From Sediminibacterium sp. TEGAF015 (lineage in GTDB: Bacteria; Bacteroidota; Bacteroidia; Chitinophagales; Chitinophagaceae): a stretch of DNA of 64,000 nucleotides. The stretch lies in NCBI RefSeq assembly GCF_025997995.1, contig NZ_AP026683.1, positions 744,501 through 808,500 on the forward strand, read 5' to 3'. The notes under the pieces were generated by a model. It was not told the DNA's origin. It saw only the letters and a list, made by a program, of their open reading frames with translations, and did no database searches. Position 1 is the stretch's first letter; the number at the start of each line of letters is the position of its first letter. This document shows positions 26,544 through 35,699 of the stretch, piece after piece. The position numbers were made by a program, and so were the translations under genes.

Positions 26544-27042
26544 ATTCTTTAATTTTTAATAAAAGGCTTTTCAGATTTATCTGGTTGCCACTAAGTCTGA
26601 TTTTTGCCAAATTATAAAATGGTGTTCTGTCTGTCAGTTGTCTTTCAAGATAACGTTGAAGGCCCACTTCATCCAAGTTCTTTAACAATGGGCGATTGGC
26701 AGTTTCATTTTTCAGCCTTTCGGTTAATACTGATACGGGCTCATCCAGCCAAATAGTTATTCCCTGCTGATTCATCCATTCCATATTTTGATGAAAACAG
26801 GGTGTTCCCCCGCCAGTTGCCAGTACAAAAGATTTTTTTTCTCCGAACCATTTCAGAATTTTAGCTTCCGTTTTTCTGAAATAAATTTCTCCTTCACGCT
26901 CAAATATTTCCGGAATACTAGCTTCTTCAATTGCAACAATCAACTGGTCCAGATCATACGCAGTTAACTTAAGTTTGGCAGCTAGTTCGTTTTTCCAGAA
27001 CGTTTTACCACTGCCCATTAACCCAAGTAAAAAAAGCTTCAT
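26536..27042 (-). CDS. aroK: Shikimate kinase
   Basis: The 168-aa P-loop kinase has Walker A FLLGLMGSGKTFW (about residues 4-16), the substrate-binding DLDQLI, an Arg-containing EREGEIYFRKTEAKIL, the glycine-rich TGGGTPCF, and lid-region Arg in NETANRPLL. It phosphorylates shikimate on the path to aromatic amino acids. The start shares a base with the stop of the acyl-CoA dehydrogenase gene (TAATG), so it is translationally coupled to it. Identification is firm. Confidence 0.93.
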   Translation of the reverse strand: MKLFLLGLMGSGKTFWKNELAAKLKLTAYDLDQLIVAIEEASIPEIFEREGEIYFRKTEAKILKWFGEKKSFVLATGGGTPCFHQNMEWMNQQGITIWLDEPVSVLTERLKNETANRPLLKNLDEVGLQRYLERQLTDRTPFYNLAKIRLSGNQINLKSLLLKIKEYA

Positions 27043-28226
27043 TATTTGAAGGCGTTATATCCTGTTACATCCATACCTGTAATTAGCAAATGAATATCGT
27101 GTGTTCCTTCATAAGTAATTACACTTTCCAGATTCATCATATGACGCATAATGCTATACTCGCCGGTAATTCCCATACCACCTAGCATTTGACGGGCATC
27201 TCTAGCGATATTGGTTGCAATTTCGCAACTATTTCTTTTAGCCATACTTACTTGTTGTGGAGTAGCTTTGCCTTCATTCATCAATACCCCAAGTCTCCAA
27301 ACCAGCAACTGCGCTTTAGTAATTTCTGTGATCATTTCAGCTAGTTTCTTTTGCTGCAATTGAAATCCTCCAATAGGTCTGTCAAACTGCTGACGTTCCA
27401 TGCTATAACGCAATGCAGTGTCATAACAATCCATTGCAGCGCCCAATGCTCCCCAGGCAATACCATATCTGGCTTTGGTTAAACATCCCAGAGGGCCTTT
27501 TAATCCTTTTACATTCGGTAAAATATTTTCTTTGGGAACTTTTACATTATCAAATACCAATTCGCCGGTTGCACTGGCTCTCAAACTCCATTTGCCATGA
27601 GTGGTTGGCGTAGAAAATCCTTCCATGCCTCTTTCTACTATTACTCCCTGGATTTCATTTTGCTCATTTCTTGCCCAAACAACAGCCACTGTTGCATAAG
27701 GAGCATTACTGATCCACATTTTGGCTCCGTTCAGAATAACATGATCTCCAGCGTCTTTAATATTGGTAGTCATACCTGCAGGGTTACTACCATGATCGGG
27801 CTCGGTTAATCCAAAACAACCCAACCATTCCCCTGATGCCAATTTTGGCAGATACTTATTTCTTTGTGCTTCATTACCATAAGCATAAATCGGATACATT
27901 ACTAGACTTCCCTGAACAGATGCCGTGCTTCTAACACCGCTATCTCCTCTCTCTAATTCCTGCATCATTAATCCGTAACTAATATAATCCAGACCGCCTC
28001 CACCATATTGCGTTGGAACTGTTGGGCCAAAACAACCCAATTCCCCTAATTGTGCTACAATTTGCTCTGGAAAAGCTGCACGCTGTGCATACTCTTCTAT
28101 GATTGGCGAAATATCTTTCTTTACATATGCTCTTACCGTGTCTCTGATTAGTTTGTGTTCTTCACTTAACAATTCATCTAACTGGTAATAATCAGGGGAT
28201 TGAAACAAATCTGTTCTGGCAGCCAT
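27042..28226 (-). CDS. gcdH: Glutaryl-CoA dehydrogenase-like acyl-CoA dehydrogenase
   Basis: The 394-aa flavoprotein matches glutaryl-CoA dehydrogenases along its length: DSGVRSTASVQGSLVMYPIY (with the Arg that in the human enzyme contacts the glutaryl carboxylate), GCFGLTEPDHGSNP, FSTPTTHGKWSLRASATGEL, CLTKARYGIAWGALGA, and catalytic Glu in SVITYEGTHDIH. It would oxidise and decarboxylate glutaryl-CoA to crotonyl-CoA, passing electrons to ETF. This is the shared end of lysine and tryptophan breakdown. Tryptophan dioxygenase and kynureninase genes are 3-7 kb away. The start ATG is 29 bases from a -7 element. Confidence 0.88.
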   Translation of the reverse strand: MAARTDLFQSPDYYQLDELLSEEHKLIRDTVRAYVKKDISPIIEEYAQRAAFPEQIVAQLGELGCFGPTVPTQYGGGGLDYISYGLMMQELERGDSGVRSTASVQGSLVMYPIYAYGNEAQRNKYLPKLASGEWLGCFGLTEPDHGSNPAGMTTNIKDAGDHVILNGAKMWISNAPYATVAVVWARNEQNEIQGVIVERGMEGFSTPTTHGKWSLRASATGELVFDNVKVPKENILPNVKGLKGPLGCLTKARYGIAWGALGAAMDCYDTALRYSMERQQFDRPIGGFQLQQKKLAEMITEITKAQLLVWRLGVLMNEGKATPQQVSMAKRNSCEIATNIARDARQMLGGMGITGEYSIMRHMMNLESVITYEGTHDIHLLITGMDVTGYNAFK

Positions 28227-28255
28227 GTTTGAAGTTTGAATCTTAAATAATTATG

Positions 28256-28263
28256 CAAAAATA
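28256..28263 (-). promoter_or_regulatory. -7 promoter element of gcdH-aroK-DUF423
   Basis: TATTTTTG on the minus strand lies 29 bases upstream of the ATG at 28226. A TTTG at 28280-28283 is 16 bases away, shorter than the usual spacing. Confidence 0.5.
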
Positions 28264-28330
28264 CTACTAATTGACTCCCCAAAAAAGTTTTGCGTAAAGC
28301 CTTAATTTGCTTGAAGAAAAAGTCATAAAC

Positions 28331-28364
28331 AAAAATCCCCGATTAAAATTAATCGGGGATTTTT
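28331..28364 (-). terminator. Terminator of the S9 peptidase gene
   Basis: A perfect 14-bp stem (28331-28344 with 28351-28364, 6-base loop) ends in a T-run on both strands. It lies 17 bases after the stop at 28382 and isolates the peptidase gene from gcdH. Confidence 0.92.
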
Positions 28365-28381
28365 TAATAAGGAATCGGGAA

Positions 28382-30880
28382 TTATTGTCTTCTTCCGCCT
28401 CCTGAAGCTTTATTATTTTGAGGAATATCGCGGTTCATTTCTTCCAAATCAACCGGACGTTCTGTTGAATCTCCAATCAAATATTTTGCAAAATAATCGC
28501 TCATACCCCAGAAGAAATACTCAGTCATATCGCCAAACCCATGTCTTTGTGTAGGCAATAACTTCATATCAAAACGCTTATTGGCTTTAATCAGTGCATT
28601 GGCTACACGCATCGTATTTGCCGGATGCACATTGTTGTCAATTTCACCATGGAACAACAACAATTTACCTTTTAGGTTTTTAGCCAAATCCGGGTTTTTA
28701 TCAATATTGTATTGGAAAGTTGTATCCCCTTTCTCACTGATAATTTCTTTAACACCGTGGTGTTTCTCACTCCACCATCTGTTGTAAATAGCATTGTCAT
28801 GGTTACCGGCAGATGATACAGCCACCTTAAAGAAATCAGGATACACAAGTATGGCCGCTGTACTCATGAAGCCTCCACCAGAGTGACCATGAATACCCAC
28901 ACGATTAATATCTAAGAATTTATGTCTATCGGCCAATTGTTCAGCTACTGCTTTCTTGTCTGCCAATCCATAATCTCTCAGGTTACCATATCCATAGTTG
29001 TGATACCACTTACTTCTGCTTGGATGTCCTCCTCTGTTACCTAAAGTGATTACAACCACTCCTAGCTGCGCAAGACGGTCAGTTCTATCGAAGCCTCTGC
29101 TGAAACTAGTATTCACCGCTTCTGTTTGAGGACCTGGATATACGTATTCTACAATCGGATATTTCTTGGAACTGTCAAAATCGAAAGGCTTGTACATTAC
29201 ACCGTATAAATCGGTAATGCCATCATCCGCTTTGGCCTTGAATATTTCCGGAAACTTATAGCCTGCTGCAAACAGACTACTTAGGTCTGCGGTTTCCAAA
29301 TCCATAATTTTTCTACCATCTGCCGCCAATAGCACTGATTTAGGAACTGTATTGACTCTGGAGAAACTGTTCACCAGATAACGCTTATTATCATCCATGG
29401 AAGTGCTGTGATCAAAATCTCCGGGAGTTAATAGCTTAAGTCCTGTGCCATCAAAGTTTACACGATAAGCGTGAAGGTAGTACGGATTTTCACCAACCTC
29501 TTTGCCATTCGCTGAAAAATACAACACTCGGGCTTTTTCATCAATAGCAAGAATATCTTCTGCATGCCAAGGCCCTGATGTTATTTGATTTTTCAATTTA
29601 CCATTCTCATCGTATAAATAAAAATGTCCCCAACCATCATCTTCACTCCATTGAATCAATTCCTTTCCTTCGTTCACCAAACCGATTCTTCTGATTTCCA
29701 CATAGGTATTCATTTGTTCTTGAATTAATGTTTTAGCTGTAGCCGTTTTTACATCCACTACTCCAATATCAATTCTCTTAAGGTCGCGGCTGGTTCTGCT
29801 GAAATAAAACTTATCAGCGGTGCCTAACCAGATATTAGCTCTTCCTTCATCATCGCGGCTGCTCACTTTAGATGGAGCACTCCATACATTGACTGTCTGA
29901 TCTTTGTACATTCCTGTACTAATTTCTCTCATCGACTTATTACCTACTTCAAATAAACGCATGTATTCTACAGGGGACTCCTTTTCGCCCGGCATCCAGT
30001 ATTTGTAGGTTTCCAATGTTGGTCTTGGTTCTGCGATACTATTAATAACCCACAAATCTTTCACTCGTCTGCTGTCAGTTATATTGACTACAAAATATTT
30101 GGAATCTGGCGACCATAAAATAAAAGCAGGTCTTCTAATTCCCTTGTTCTTTTCTTTTTCTACATTGGTTTCTCCGTTTCCGTTGCTATGATATCCAAAG
30201 TTTTCAACTCCATCTTTGGTTAATTGTGTTTCCACAATGGTAGAATCCTTTTCGTTTACCAATGCTTTCTTATAACTAGCCCAGTCCATTGACCATAAAT
30301 TGTTGTTGCGGCCAAAAATGACGATGGAACTGTCAGGAGCTATACTTGCCCACATTGGCTTACGCTTTGTTTTTACTGGATCTGTAATTTCAACCAGCTC
30401 ACCGCTATTAATATTGTATTCAAAATAGAACACTTTTTTCTCCATTACAGGTGGTGTTCCTTTTTTGGCAGCTGTATCCTTCTTTACAACATCTTTAGTG
30501 GTCTTTACTTCAAAGCTGATCCAGTTTTCATCACGGATAAATTTCATGCTATCGATGTTCAGATGCTGAGCATCCATTGGATCATCGGTAATGCGGGTTA
30601 GCTTAGCTGCCATTACAGCATTATCAAACAATAATTTTTTCTCACTCTTTGCTGCATCTACGATGTACCATTTCTTCCCCTCACTGGTTTCATACATATA
30701 CCAGAAACGATCAGACTTCTTAAGCCAATGTGGATCCACATTTAAGCTGAAAACCATTTTCTGAACTTTGTTTGGAGAGAACCTGGCAGCCAATTCATAA
30801 TTGGCCTTGGTTATTGGTGTTTGTTGTGCCAATAGCGTACTGCTGAACAGCATTATCGCTAAGAATTGAAATAGTCTCAT
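28382..30880 (-). CDS. S9-family prolyl oligopeptidase / dipeptidyl peptidase IV-like
   Basis: The 832-aa secreted peptidase has a signal peptide (MRLFQFLAIMLFSSTLLAQQ) and a long beta-propeller (about 60-560) with WSPDSKYFVV and PMWASIAPDSS repeats. The C-terminal alpha/beta-hydrolase domain has nucleophile GIHGHSGGGFMS (Ser about 665), Asp in FHGEIDNNVHPANT and His in PTQRHGFGD. These are the three expected catalytic residues. It would cleave peptides, possibly post-proline, in the periplasm. A strong terminator follows. The sequence just before the ATG contains the 11-mer shared with plsY. Confidence 0.92.
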   Translation of the reverse strand: MRLFQFLAIMLFSSTLLAQQTPITKANYELAARFSPNKVQKMVFSLNVDPHWLKKSDRFWYMYETSEGKKWYIVDAAKSEKKLLFDNAVMAAKLTRITDDPMDAQHLNIDSMKFIRDENWISFEVKTTKDVVKKDTAAKKGTPPVMEKKVFYFEYNINSGELVEITDPVKTKRKPMWASIAPDSSIVIFGRNNNLWSMDWASYKKALVNEKDSTIVETQLTKDGVENFGYHSNGNGETNVEKEKNKGIRRPAFILWSPDSKYFVVNITDSRRVKDLWVINSIAEPRPTLETYKYWMPGEKESPVEYMRLFEVGNKSMREISTGMYKDQTVNVWSAPSKVSSRDDEGRANIWLGTADKFYFSRTSRDLKRIDIGVVDVKTATAKTLIQEQMNTYVEIRRIGLVNEGKELIQWSEDDGWGHFYLYDENGKLKNQITSGPWHAEDILAIDEKARVLYFSANGKEVGENPYYLHAYRVNFDGTGLKLLTPGDFDHSTSMDDNKRYLVNSFSRVNTVPKSVLLAADGRKIMDLETADLSSLFAAGYKFPEIFKAKADDGITDLYGVMYKPFDFDSSKKYPIVEYVYPGPQTEAVNTSFSRGFDRTDRLAQLGVVVITLGNRGGHPSRSKWYHNYGYGNLRDYGLADKKAVAEQLADRHKFLDINRVGIHGHSGGGFMSTAAILVYPDFFKVAVSSAGNHDNAIYNRWWSEKHHGVKEIISEKGDTTFQYNIDKNPDLAKNLKGKLLLFHGEIDNNVHPANTMRVANALIKANKRFDMKLLPTQRHGFGDMTEYFFWGMSDYFAKYLIGDSTERPVDLEEMNRDIPQNNKASGGGRRQ

Positions 30881-30986
30881 ATTCGTATAATTGGTTTTGG
30901 GAACCTAAAATAACTCTTTAACCGATTAATAATAAACCATTTATCAAATAATCGGTGGATAGCTTTACTTTGCGGTAAAAAGGACA

Positions 30987-32252
30987 ATGCACCATACCTT
31001 CCAGCCAACTCTGGCCTATGCTACCGAAATGGATCAGCAGGATCCACTGAATTATTTCCGGAGTCAATTTCATTTTCCTCAGCATCAGGGGAAAGATGTT
31101 ATCTATTTCTGCGGAAACTCATTGGGTTTACAGCCGAAAAATGCGGCAAAAGCATTTGAAACAGAGTTGAATACCTGGCAGGAATTGGCAGTTGGTGGAT
31201 ATTTCAATGGAACGAATCCGTGGTTGTATTACCAGGAGTATTTAAAACCCGCATTGTCTAAACTCGTGGGCGCAAAAGAAAGTGAAGTAAGCGCCATGAA
31301 TGCCCTTACAGTCAATCTTCACTTATTAATGCTAAGCTTTTACAAACCAACTCCAGGCAGGTATAAAATCATCATGGAAGCAGGCGCATTTCCGTCTGAT
31401 CAGTATGCGGTAGAAACGCTGGTTCGCCACTTTGGTTTAAATCCAGATGATACCATAATTGAAATACAGCCTTTGGATGGTTCCAAAACATTAACTACAC
31501 AGCAAATTACAGATGTTATTAAAGCAACGGGGAGTCAGCTTGCCATGGTTTTGTTTGGTGGAATCAATTATTATACTGGACAGTATTTTGATCTTGCAAC
31601 TATTACAAAAGCTACACATGAAGTAGACGCCATTGCAGGATTTGACCTTGCACATGTAACTGGTAATATTCCACTTAACCTTCATGATTGGGAGGTTGAT
31701 TTTGCGGCCTGGTGTAGCTACAAATATTTAAATGCCGGACCTGGCGCTACAGGGGGGTATTTTATTCATGAAAAACACGTTACCAATTCCTCAATGAACC
31801 GTCTGGCTGGTTGGTGGGGTAATAATGAATCTACCAGATTTAAAATGGAAAAGGGATTTATTCCCAAGCAAGATGCTAGCGGCTGGAATATTAGTACGGC
31901 TCAGGTTTTTAATATGACGGCACTTAAAGCTTCGCTAGAAATAATAGACAAAGCTGATATACATGCGTTAAGAGAAAAAAGTATTGTACTTACCAATTAT
32001 CTGGCTTACTTACTGCAGCAGTTAACGAATATCAATTTTGAAATCATTACTCCGGCAGACCCTGCACAGAGAGGCGCACAGTTATCTCTCTATTTTAAGG
32101 AAAAGGGAAAGGAAATTCATTCCAAAATGATTGAGAGTGGTATAATTGTAGACTTTCGTGAACCGGGTGTTATCAGGGTTGCTCCTGCTCCCTTGTATTG
32201 TGGATTCACAGATGTGTATCGTTTCTATGAAATATTAAAAACCAACTTTTAA
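30987..32252 (+). CDS. kynU: Kynureninase
   Basis: The 421-aa PLP enzyme cleaves kynurenine to anthranilate and alanine. It has the family features FCGNSLGLQPKNA near residue 40, EAGAFPSDQYAVETLVR, the aspartate-binding GFDLAHVTGNIPL, and the PLP lysine in CSYKYLNAGPGATGG (about residue 245). The end DFREPGVIRVAPAPLYCGF is also typical. A promoter-like TTACTTTG (30965-30972, one mismatch to TAnnTTTG) precedes it by 14 bases. The stop overlaps the start of an SGNH hydrolase gene (TAATG). The tryptophan dioxygenase gene is 1.5 kb downstream. Confidence 0.95.
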   Translation: MHHTFQPTLAYATEMDQQDPLNYFRSQFHFPQHQGKDVIYFCGNSLGLQPKNAAKAFETELNTWQELAVGGYFNGTNPWLYYQEYLKPALSKLVGAKESEVSAMNALTVNLHLLMLSFYKPTPGRYKIIMEAGAFPSDQYAVETLVRHFGLNPDDTIIEIQPLDGSKTLTTQQITDVIKATGSQLAMVLFGGINYYTGQYFDLATITKATHEVDAIAGFDLAHVTGNIPLNLHDWEVDFAAWCSYKYLNAGPGATGGYFIHEKHVTNSSMNRLAGWWGNNESTRFKMEKGFIPKQDASGWNISTAQVFNMTALKASLEIIDKADIHALREKSIVLTNYLAYLLQQLTNINFEIITPADPAQRGAQLSLYFKEKGKEIHSKMIESGIIVDFREPGVIRVAPAPLYCGFTDVYRFYEILKTNF

Positions 32253-32860
32253 TGCAGCATATAAACAGTTTTCTTGCTTTGGGTGACTCTTACACTATTG
32301 GTGAAGCTGTTCCAATTCATGAGTCGTTTCCTTATATAACCACTCAATTACTAAGAAAGAAAAAAATATCCATATATGCCCCGGAAATAGTTGCTAAAAC
32401 CGGATGGACAAGTTCAGAACTTGCAGAACATTTGCTGCATACCCAGTTAAATCATCACTACGATTTTGTAAGTCTGTTAATTGGTGTTAATAATCAATAT
32501 AGAAATTTATCAGTAGACAATTTTTTAAATGATTTTGAATTTCTGGTAAAAAAAGCGATTCATTTTGCATCAGGCAAAAATGAAAGAGTCATTATTTTAT
32601 CTATTCCGGACTGGGGATGCACTCCTTTTGCAACAGATAAAAACAAAGAACAGATAGCAAAGGAAATTGATGCTTTCAATATTGTTTGTAAACAAACTGC
32701 CAAGCAATATCACACAAACTTCATTGATATTACTACTGAAACAAGGGAGTTTTCATTAGAACCCAAAGCCATTGCATCAGATGGCCTTCACTTCTCTTAT
32801 GAAACACATTTAATCTGGGCAAAAAAAATGGCAAATGCCATACAGCAAATACTGGAATAA
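32252..32860 (+). CDS. SGNH/GDSL-family hydrolase coupled to kynU
   Basis: The 202-aa protein has no signal peptide. It shows SGNH block I (FLALGDSYTIGE, Ser near residue 12), a Gly and Asn in LLIGVNNQYRN (block III), and block V DGLHFSYETHLIWA with the catalytic Asp/His. These enzymes hydrolyse esters or amides. Its start shares a base with the kynureninase stop, so the two proteins are made together in the cytoplasm. A formamidase acting on N-formylkynurenine is missing from the window, and this hydrolase is a candidate by position only. An unrelated lipase or esterase is the alternative. Confidence 0.85.
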   Translation: MQHINSFLALGDSYTIGEAVPIHESFPYITTQLLRKKKISIYAPEIVAKTGWTSSELAEHLLHTQLNHHYDFVSLLIGVNNQYRNLSVDNFLNDFEFLVKKAIHFASGKNERVIILSIPDWGCTPFATDKNKEQIAKEIDAFNIVCKQTAKQYHTNFIDITTETREFSLEPKAIASDGLHFSYETHLIWAKKMANAIQQILE

Positions 32861-32861
32861 A

Positions 32862-33722
32862 TCAACGGTTGCTCAAATAGGTAGCCATTTCTTCCTGATA
32901 TGCTTTTGCAACAGATTTTGCTTTATCAGCAAAGTCCTCTCCTTCAGAAGCATAAATAACTGCCCTGCTTGCGTTTACAAGCAATCCTGCATTTTTATTT
33001 AATCCAAACTTGCTTACTGCTTCTAAGCTTCCACCCTGAGCACCTACTCCGGGAACCAATAAAAAATGTTCGGGAACGATACTTCGGATATTTTCAAATT
33101 CAGTTGCCTGTGTAGCACCAACCACAAACATTAGATTTTCTGGTGTTCCCCAGGTTGCTACTCTGCCTATAACATGTTCGTATAATCTTTTGCTGACTGC
33201 TCCCTGCGTTATATGGGGTACCATCGTGAGCGATTCATCATATTCCTCCAACAGTAGTTGTTGAAAATCGTTACTGCCAATATTAGAAGTGAGCCCTAGT
33301 ACAATCGTCACTTTATTTTCGTACTCCAGAAAAGGACGAATACTATCCTCTCCCATATATGGTGCTACAGTAATGGCATCAAAATCCATTGCTTCAAAAA
33401 ATGCCTTGGCATATTGTGTTGAGGTATTACCAATATCACCTCGTTTGGCATCAGCAATAGTGAAATGCGTCTTGGGTATAAATGACAAAGTTTCTTGCAT
33501 AATCTCCCATCCTTTTAATCCCATTGATTCATAAAAGGCTGTATTGATTTTATAGCTCACGCAATGCGGTAGAGTTGCCTCAATAATGGCTTTATTAAAC
33601 CTCAGCATCGCATCTGGCTTATCTTTTAAATGAACTGGCAACTTTTGAAAGTCGGTATCTAATCCTACACAGAGATAAGACTGTTTGTTCTGAATATGTT
33701 GGCTTAATGATGTAATGGTCAT
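32862..33722 (-). CDS. pyrF: Orotidine 5'-phosphate decarboxylase
   Basis: The 286-aa protein is of the longer type-2 PyrF family. It shows LCVGLDTDFQKLP near the start, the catalytic Lys-Asp segment FTIADAKRGDIGNTS, APYMGEDSIRPFL, and the phosphate-binding LLVPGVGAQGG and VNASRAVIYA. It makes UMP from OMP in pyrimidine synthesis. It ends one base from the SGNH hydrolase stop (convergent) and starts divergently from the tryptophan dioxygenase. No -7 element is obvious at its start. Confidence 0.95.
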   Translation of the reverse strand: MTITSLSQHIQNKQSYLCVGLDTDFQKLPVHLKDKPDAMLRFNKAIIEATLPHCVSYKINTAFYESMGLKGWEIMQETLSFIPKTHFTIADAKRGDIGNTSTQYAKAFFEAMDFDAITVAPYMGEDSIRPFLEYENKVTIVLGLTSNIGSNDFQQLLLEEYDESLTMVPHITQGAVSKRLYEHVIGRVATWGTPENLMFVVGATQATEFENIRSIVPEHFLLVPGVGAQGGSLEAVSKFGLNKNAGLLVNASRAVIYASEGEDFADKAKSVAKAYQEEMATYLSNR

Positions 33723-33764
33723 AAAACGAAATTAATGGTTCTTTTTGAATTGAATGAATGAAGC

Positions 33765-33772
33765 TATATTTG
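33765..33772 (+). promoter_or_regulatory. -7 promoter element of kynA
   Basis: TATATTTG ends 17 bases before the ATG at 33790. A TTTG at 33744-33747 is 17 bases upstream, slightly short of the usual 19-21. Confidence 0.5.
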
Positions 33773-33789
33773 AATCCTAACGATTGAAT

Positions 33790-34866
33790 ATGGAAAAAGA
33801 ACCCATGTATTATGGAAGCTATCTGCAATTGGAAAAAATCATTGAAAGTCAATACCCGGTAAGTTTTGAACCTGGAAATGAACCAGCTCATGATGAAATG
33901 TTGTTTATTGTTATTCATCAGGCATATGAGCTATGGTTTAAGCAGATTCTATTTGAAATGGACTATTGCATGGGCGTATTCCAAAAAGAAAAAATCAATG
34001 ACAATTCAGAGGACTTAAACCTGGTAAGACACCGGTTCAAGCGAATCATAAAAATTATTGAATTACTGAATCAACAGGTTGGCATCTTGGATACTATGAC
34101 CCCTATGGATTTCCTGGCATTCAGAAACTTGCTTACTCCTTCATCCGGATTTCAGAGTAAACAGTTCCGTTTAATTGAAGCAAGACTTGGATTGGTGCTT
34201 GAAAAAAGGCACCAGAAAGACTATTATAAACGAACCAATGAAGGTGGATTTACGCAGAAAGATTATCAGGATATTAATCAGACAGAAGAAAACAAAAATT
34301 TACTTCAACTCATTAATGACTGGCTCGAAAGAATGCCGTTCTTTCATTCGGATTACTGGGAACAGACCGGAGAAAATCTTCCTGAAAATCATCCATTCTG
34401 GAGCGCTTATCGTGAAATATACCTGAGCGGACTTTCTGAAAGAGAAAAAAACAAGTCTGTTGATTTTGATGCAATTTTCTTCCATCTGTATCCTTCCTAT
34501 TTCAGTGATGAACAGAAGGAATTTCTTTCAACAAGTTTCAGTCCCGCAGCTATGCGTGCCGCCTTATTTATTATGTTGTACAGAGACTTTCCTGTCTTCC
34601 AGACTTCTTACCAGATACTGGATGCTCTGATTGAGATTGACCATCTTATGAGTAACTGGAGACACAAGCACCTGATAATGGTTAGAAGAATGATTGGTAT
34701 GCGTGTGGGAACCGGAAATACTTCCGGCGCTGGTTATCTGGAAGGTGCTTTAAACAAGCATTATGTTTACCGAGACTTGTCTGGCCTTTCTACTTTCTTA
34801 ATTGAGAGAAGAAAACTTCCGAAACTACCCGCAAGCCTGATACAGTTCCTGGGATTCAATTTGTAA
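33790..34866 (+). CDS. kynA: Tryptophan 2,3-dioxygenase
   Basis: The 358-aa heme enzyme opens the indole ring of tryptophan to N-formylkynurenine. It has MYYGSYLQLEKII, the substrate-pocket HDEMLFIVIHQAYELWFKQI, GFQSKQFRLIEARLG, the heme-ligand His in WRHKHLIMVRRMIGMRVGTG, and NTSGAGYLEGAL. A TTG at 33784 would add two residues, but the ATG at 33790 is better placed relative to the promoter. With kynU it supplies two of the steps from tryptophan to anthranilate. The 3-monooxygenase and a classical KynB formamidase are not in the window. Confidence 0.95.
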   Translation: MEKEPMYYGSYLQLEKIIESQYPVSFEPGNEPAHDEMLFIVIHQAYELWFKQILFEMDYCMGVFQKEKINDNSEDLNLVRHRFKRIIKIIELLNQQVGILDTMTPMDFLAFRNLLTPSSGFQSKQFRLIEARLGLVLEKRHQKDYYKRTNEGGFTQKDYQDINQTEENKNLLQLINDWLERMPFFHSDYWEQTGENLPENHPFWSAYREIYLSGLSEREKNKSVDFDAIFFHLYPSYFSDEQKEFLSTSFSPAAMRAALFIMLYRDFPVFQTSYQILDALIEIDHLMSNWRHKHLIMVRRMIGMRVGTGNTSGAGYLEGALNKHYVYRDLSGLSTFLIERRKLPKLPASLIQFLGFNL

Positions 34867-34870
34867 AGGA

Positions 34871-35617
34871 TTACTTCAATTTACGGGCTACCATTACCAT
34901 TCTGGGAGAATGCTTAACGTCATAACTTCCCAGCTGATAGTCACCAAATACCTCAGTAACCTGCATATGATGATAACTCAGCATATCTGTGAAATCGCCT
35001 AAAGAAAATTTGGCAACCTTCTCTGTATACAAATGCATGGGCTGCAGGTGATCCTTGTCGGTGATCTGAATCTGTTTAAGAAAATGAGCTTCTGTTTGCC
35101 ATTTTGTTATATGAAATTTAACGTCGTTTACTTCTATTTGTAGACTTGGTACTAGCTGCTGCTCTACATAGTGAACATTCATATAATCAATAACCAGTGT
35201 CCCTCCCACTTTTACACTGTTTGCCATCATTCGAATGGCATTATCATGCTCTCTTCTGGTTTTAAAGTAACCAAAACTGGTAAAAAAGTTAAATGCAAAA
35301 TCAAAGTAATTGATGCGAAACAGCTTTCGCATATCATGTTGATAAAAATGTAGAAGATCTGACTCTGCTAATTTAGCGTCTTCAATAGAGGCTTCAGAAA
35401 GATCAATACCGGTAATATCAAAACCAAGATTTGCAAGCACCATACTATGTCTGCCCTTTCCACAGGCAATATCAAGCATCTTTGACCCTTTTGACGGATT
35501 CAAATAAGAAATCAGGGTTCTAATAAACTGCTCAGCCTCTGTCTCGTCCCTGTGTTGATATAATAAATGGTAGTATGGCGAATTAAACCAATCTTTAAAC
35601 CATGCTCTGTCTGCCAT
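34871..35617 (-). CDS. SAM-dependent methyltransferase, class I
   Basis: The product (248 aa from the chosen start) has the motif-I KMLDIACGKGRHSMVLANLG, ITGIDLSEASIE (motif post-I) and an FNFFTSFGYF region, a Methyltransf_25-like fold. The substrate is unknown. A 14-residue longer frame exists, but a TACCTTTG promoter element at 35634-35641 lies inside it. The ATG at 35617, giving MADRAWFKDWFNSPYYH, is therefore chosen; it also matches the family's usual beginning. It is convergent with kynA, 4 bases apart. Confidence 0.85.
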   Translation of the reverse strand: MADRAWFKDWFNSPYYHLLYQHRDETEAEQFIRTLISYLNPSKGSKMLDIACGKGRHSMVLANLGFDITGIDLSEASIEDAKLAESDLLHFYQHDMRKLFRINYFDFAFNFFTSFGYFKTRREHDNAIRMMANSVKVGGTLVIDYMNVHYVEQQLVPSLQIEVNDVKFHITKWQTEAHFLKQIQITDKDHLQPMHLYTEKVAKFSLGDFTDMLSYHHMQVTEVFGDYQLGSYDVKHSPRMVMVARKLK

Positions 35618-35633
35618 ATTGATGTTTAAACGG

Positions 35634-35641
35634 CAAAGGTA
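35634..35641 (-). promoter_or_regulatory. -7 promoter element of the methyltransferase gene
   Basis: TACCTTTG on the minus strand lies 16 bases before the ATG at 35617. It rules out the longer start at 35659. Confidence 0.55.
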
Positions 35642-35699
35642 GCGCTCCAAAGCATACAAAAAATTTGAATTATATTCGCCGCCGTTTAAGTGATATTAT

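Noticed and set aside
33784..33789. TTG start two codons before the kynA ATG
   Set aside because: ATG at 33790 gives the expected N-terminus and is a stronger initiator.
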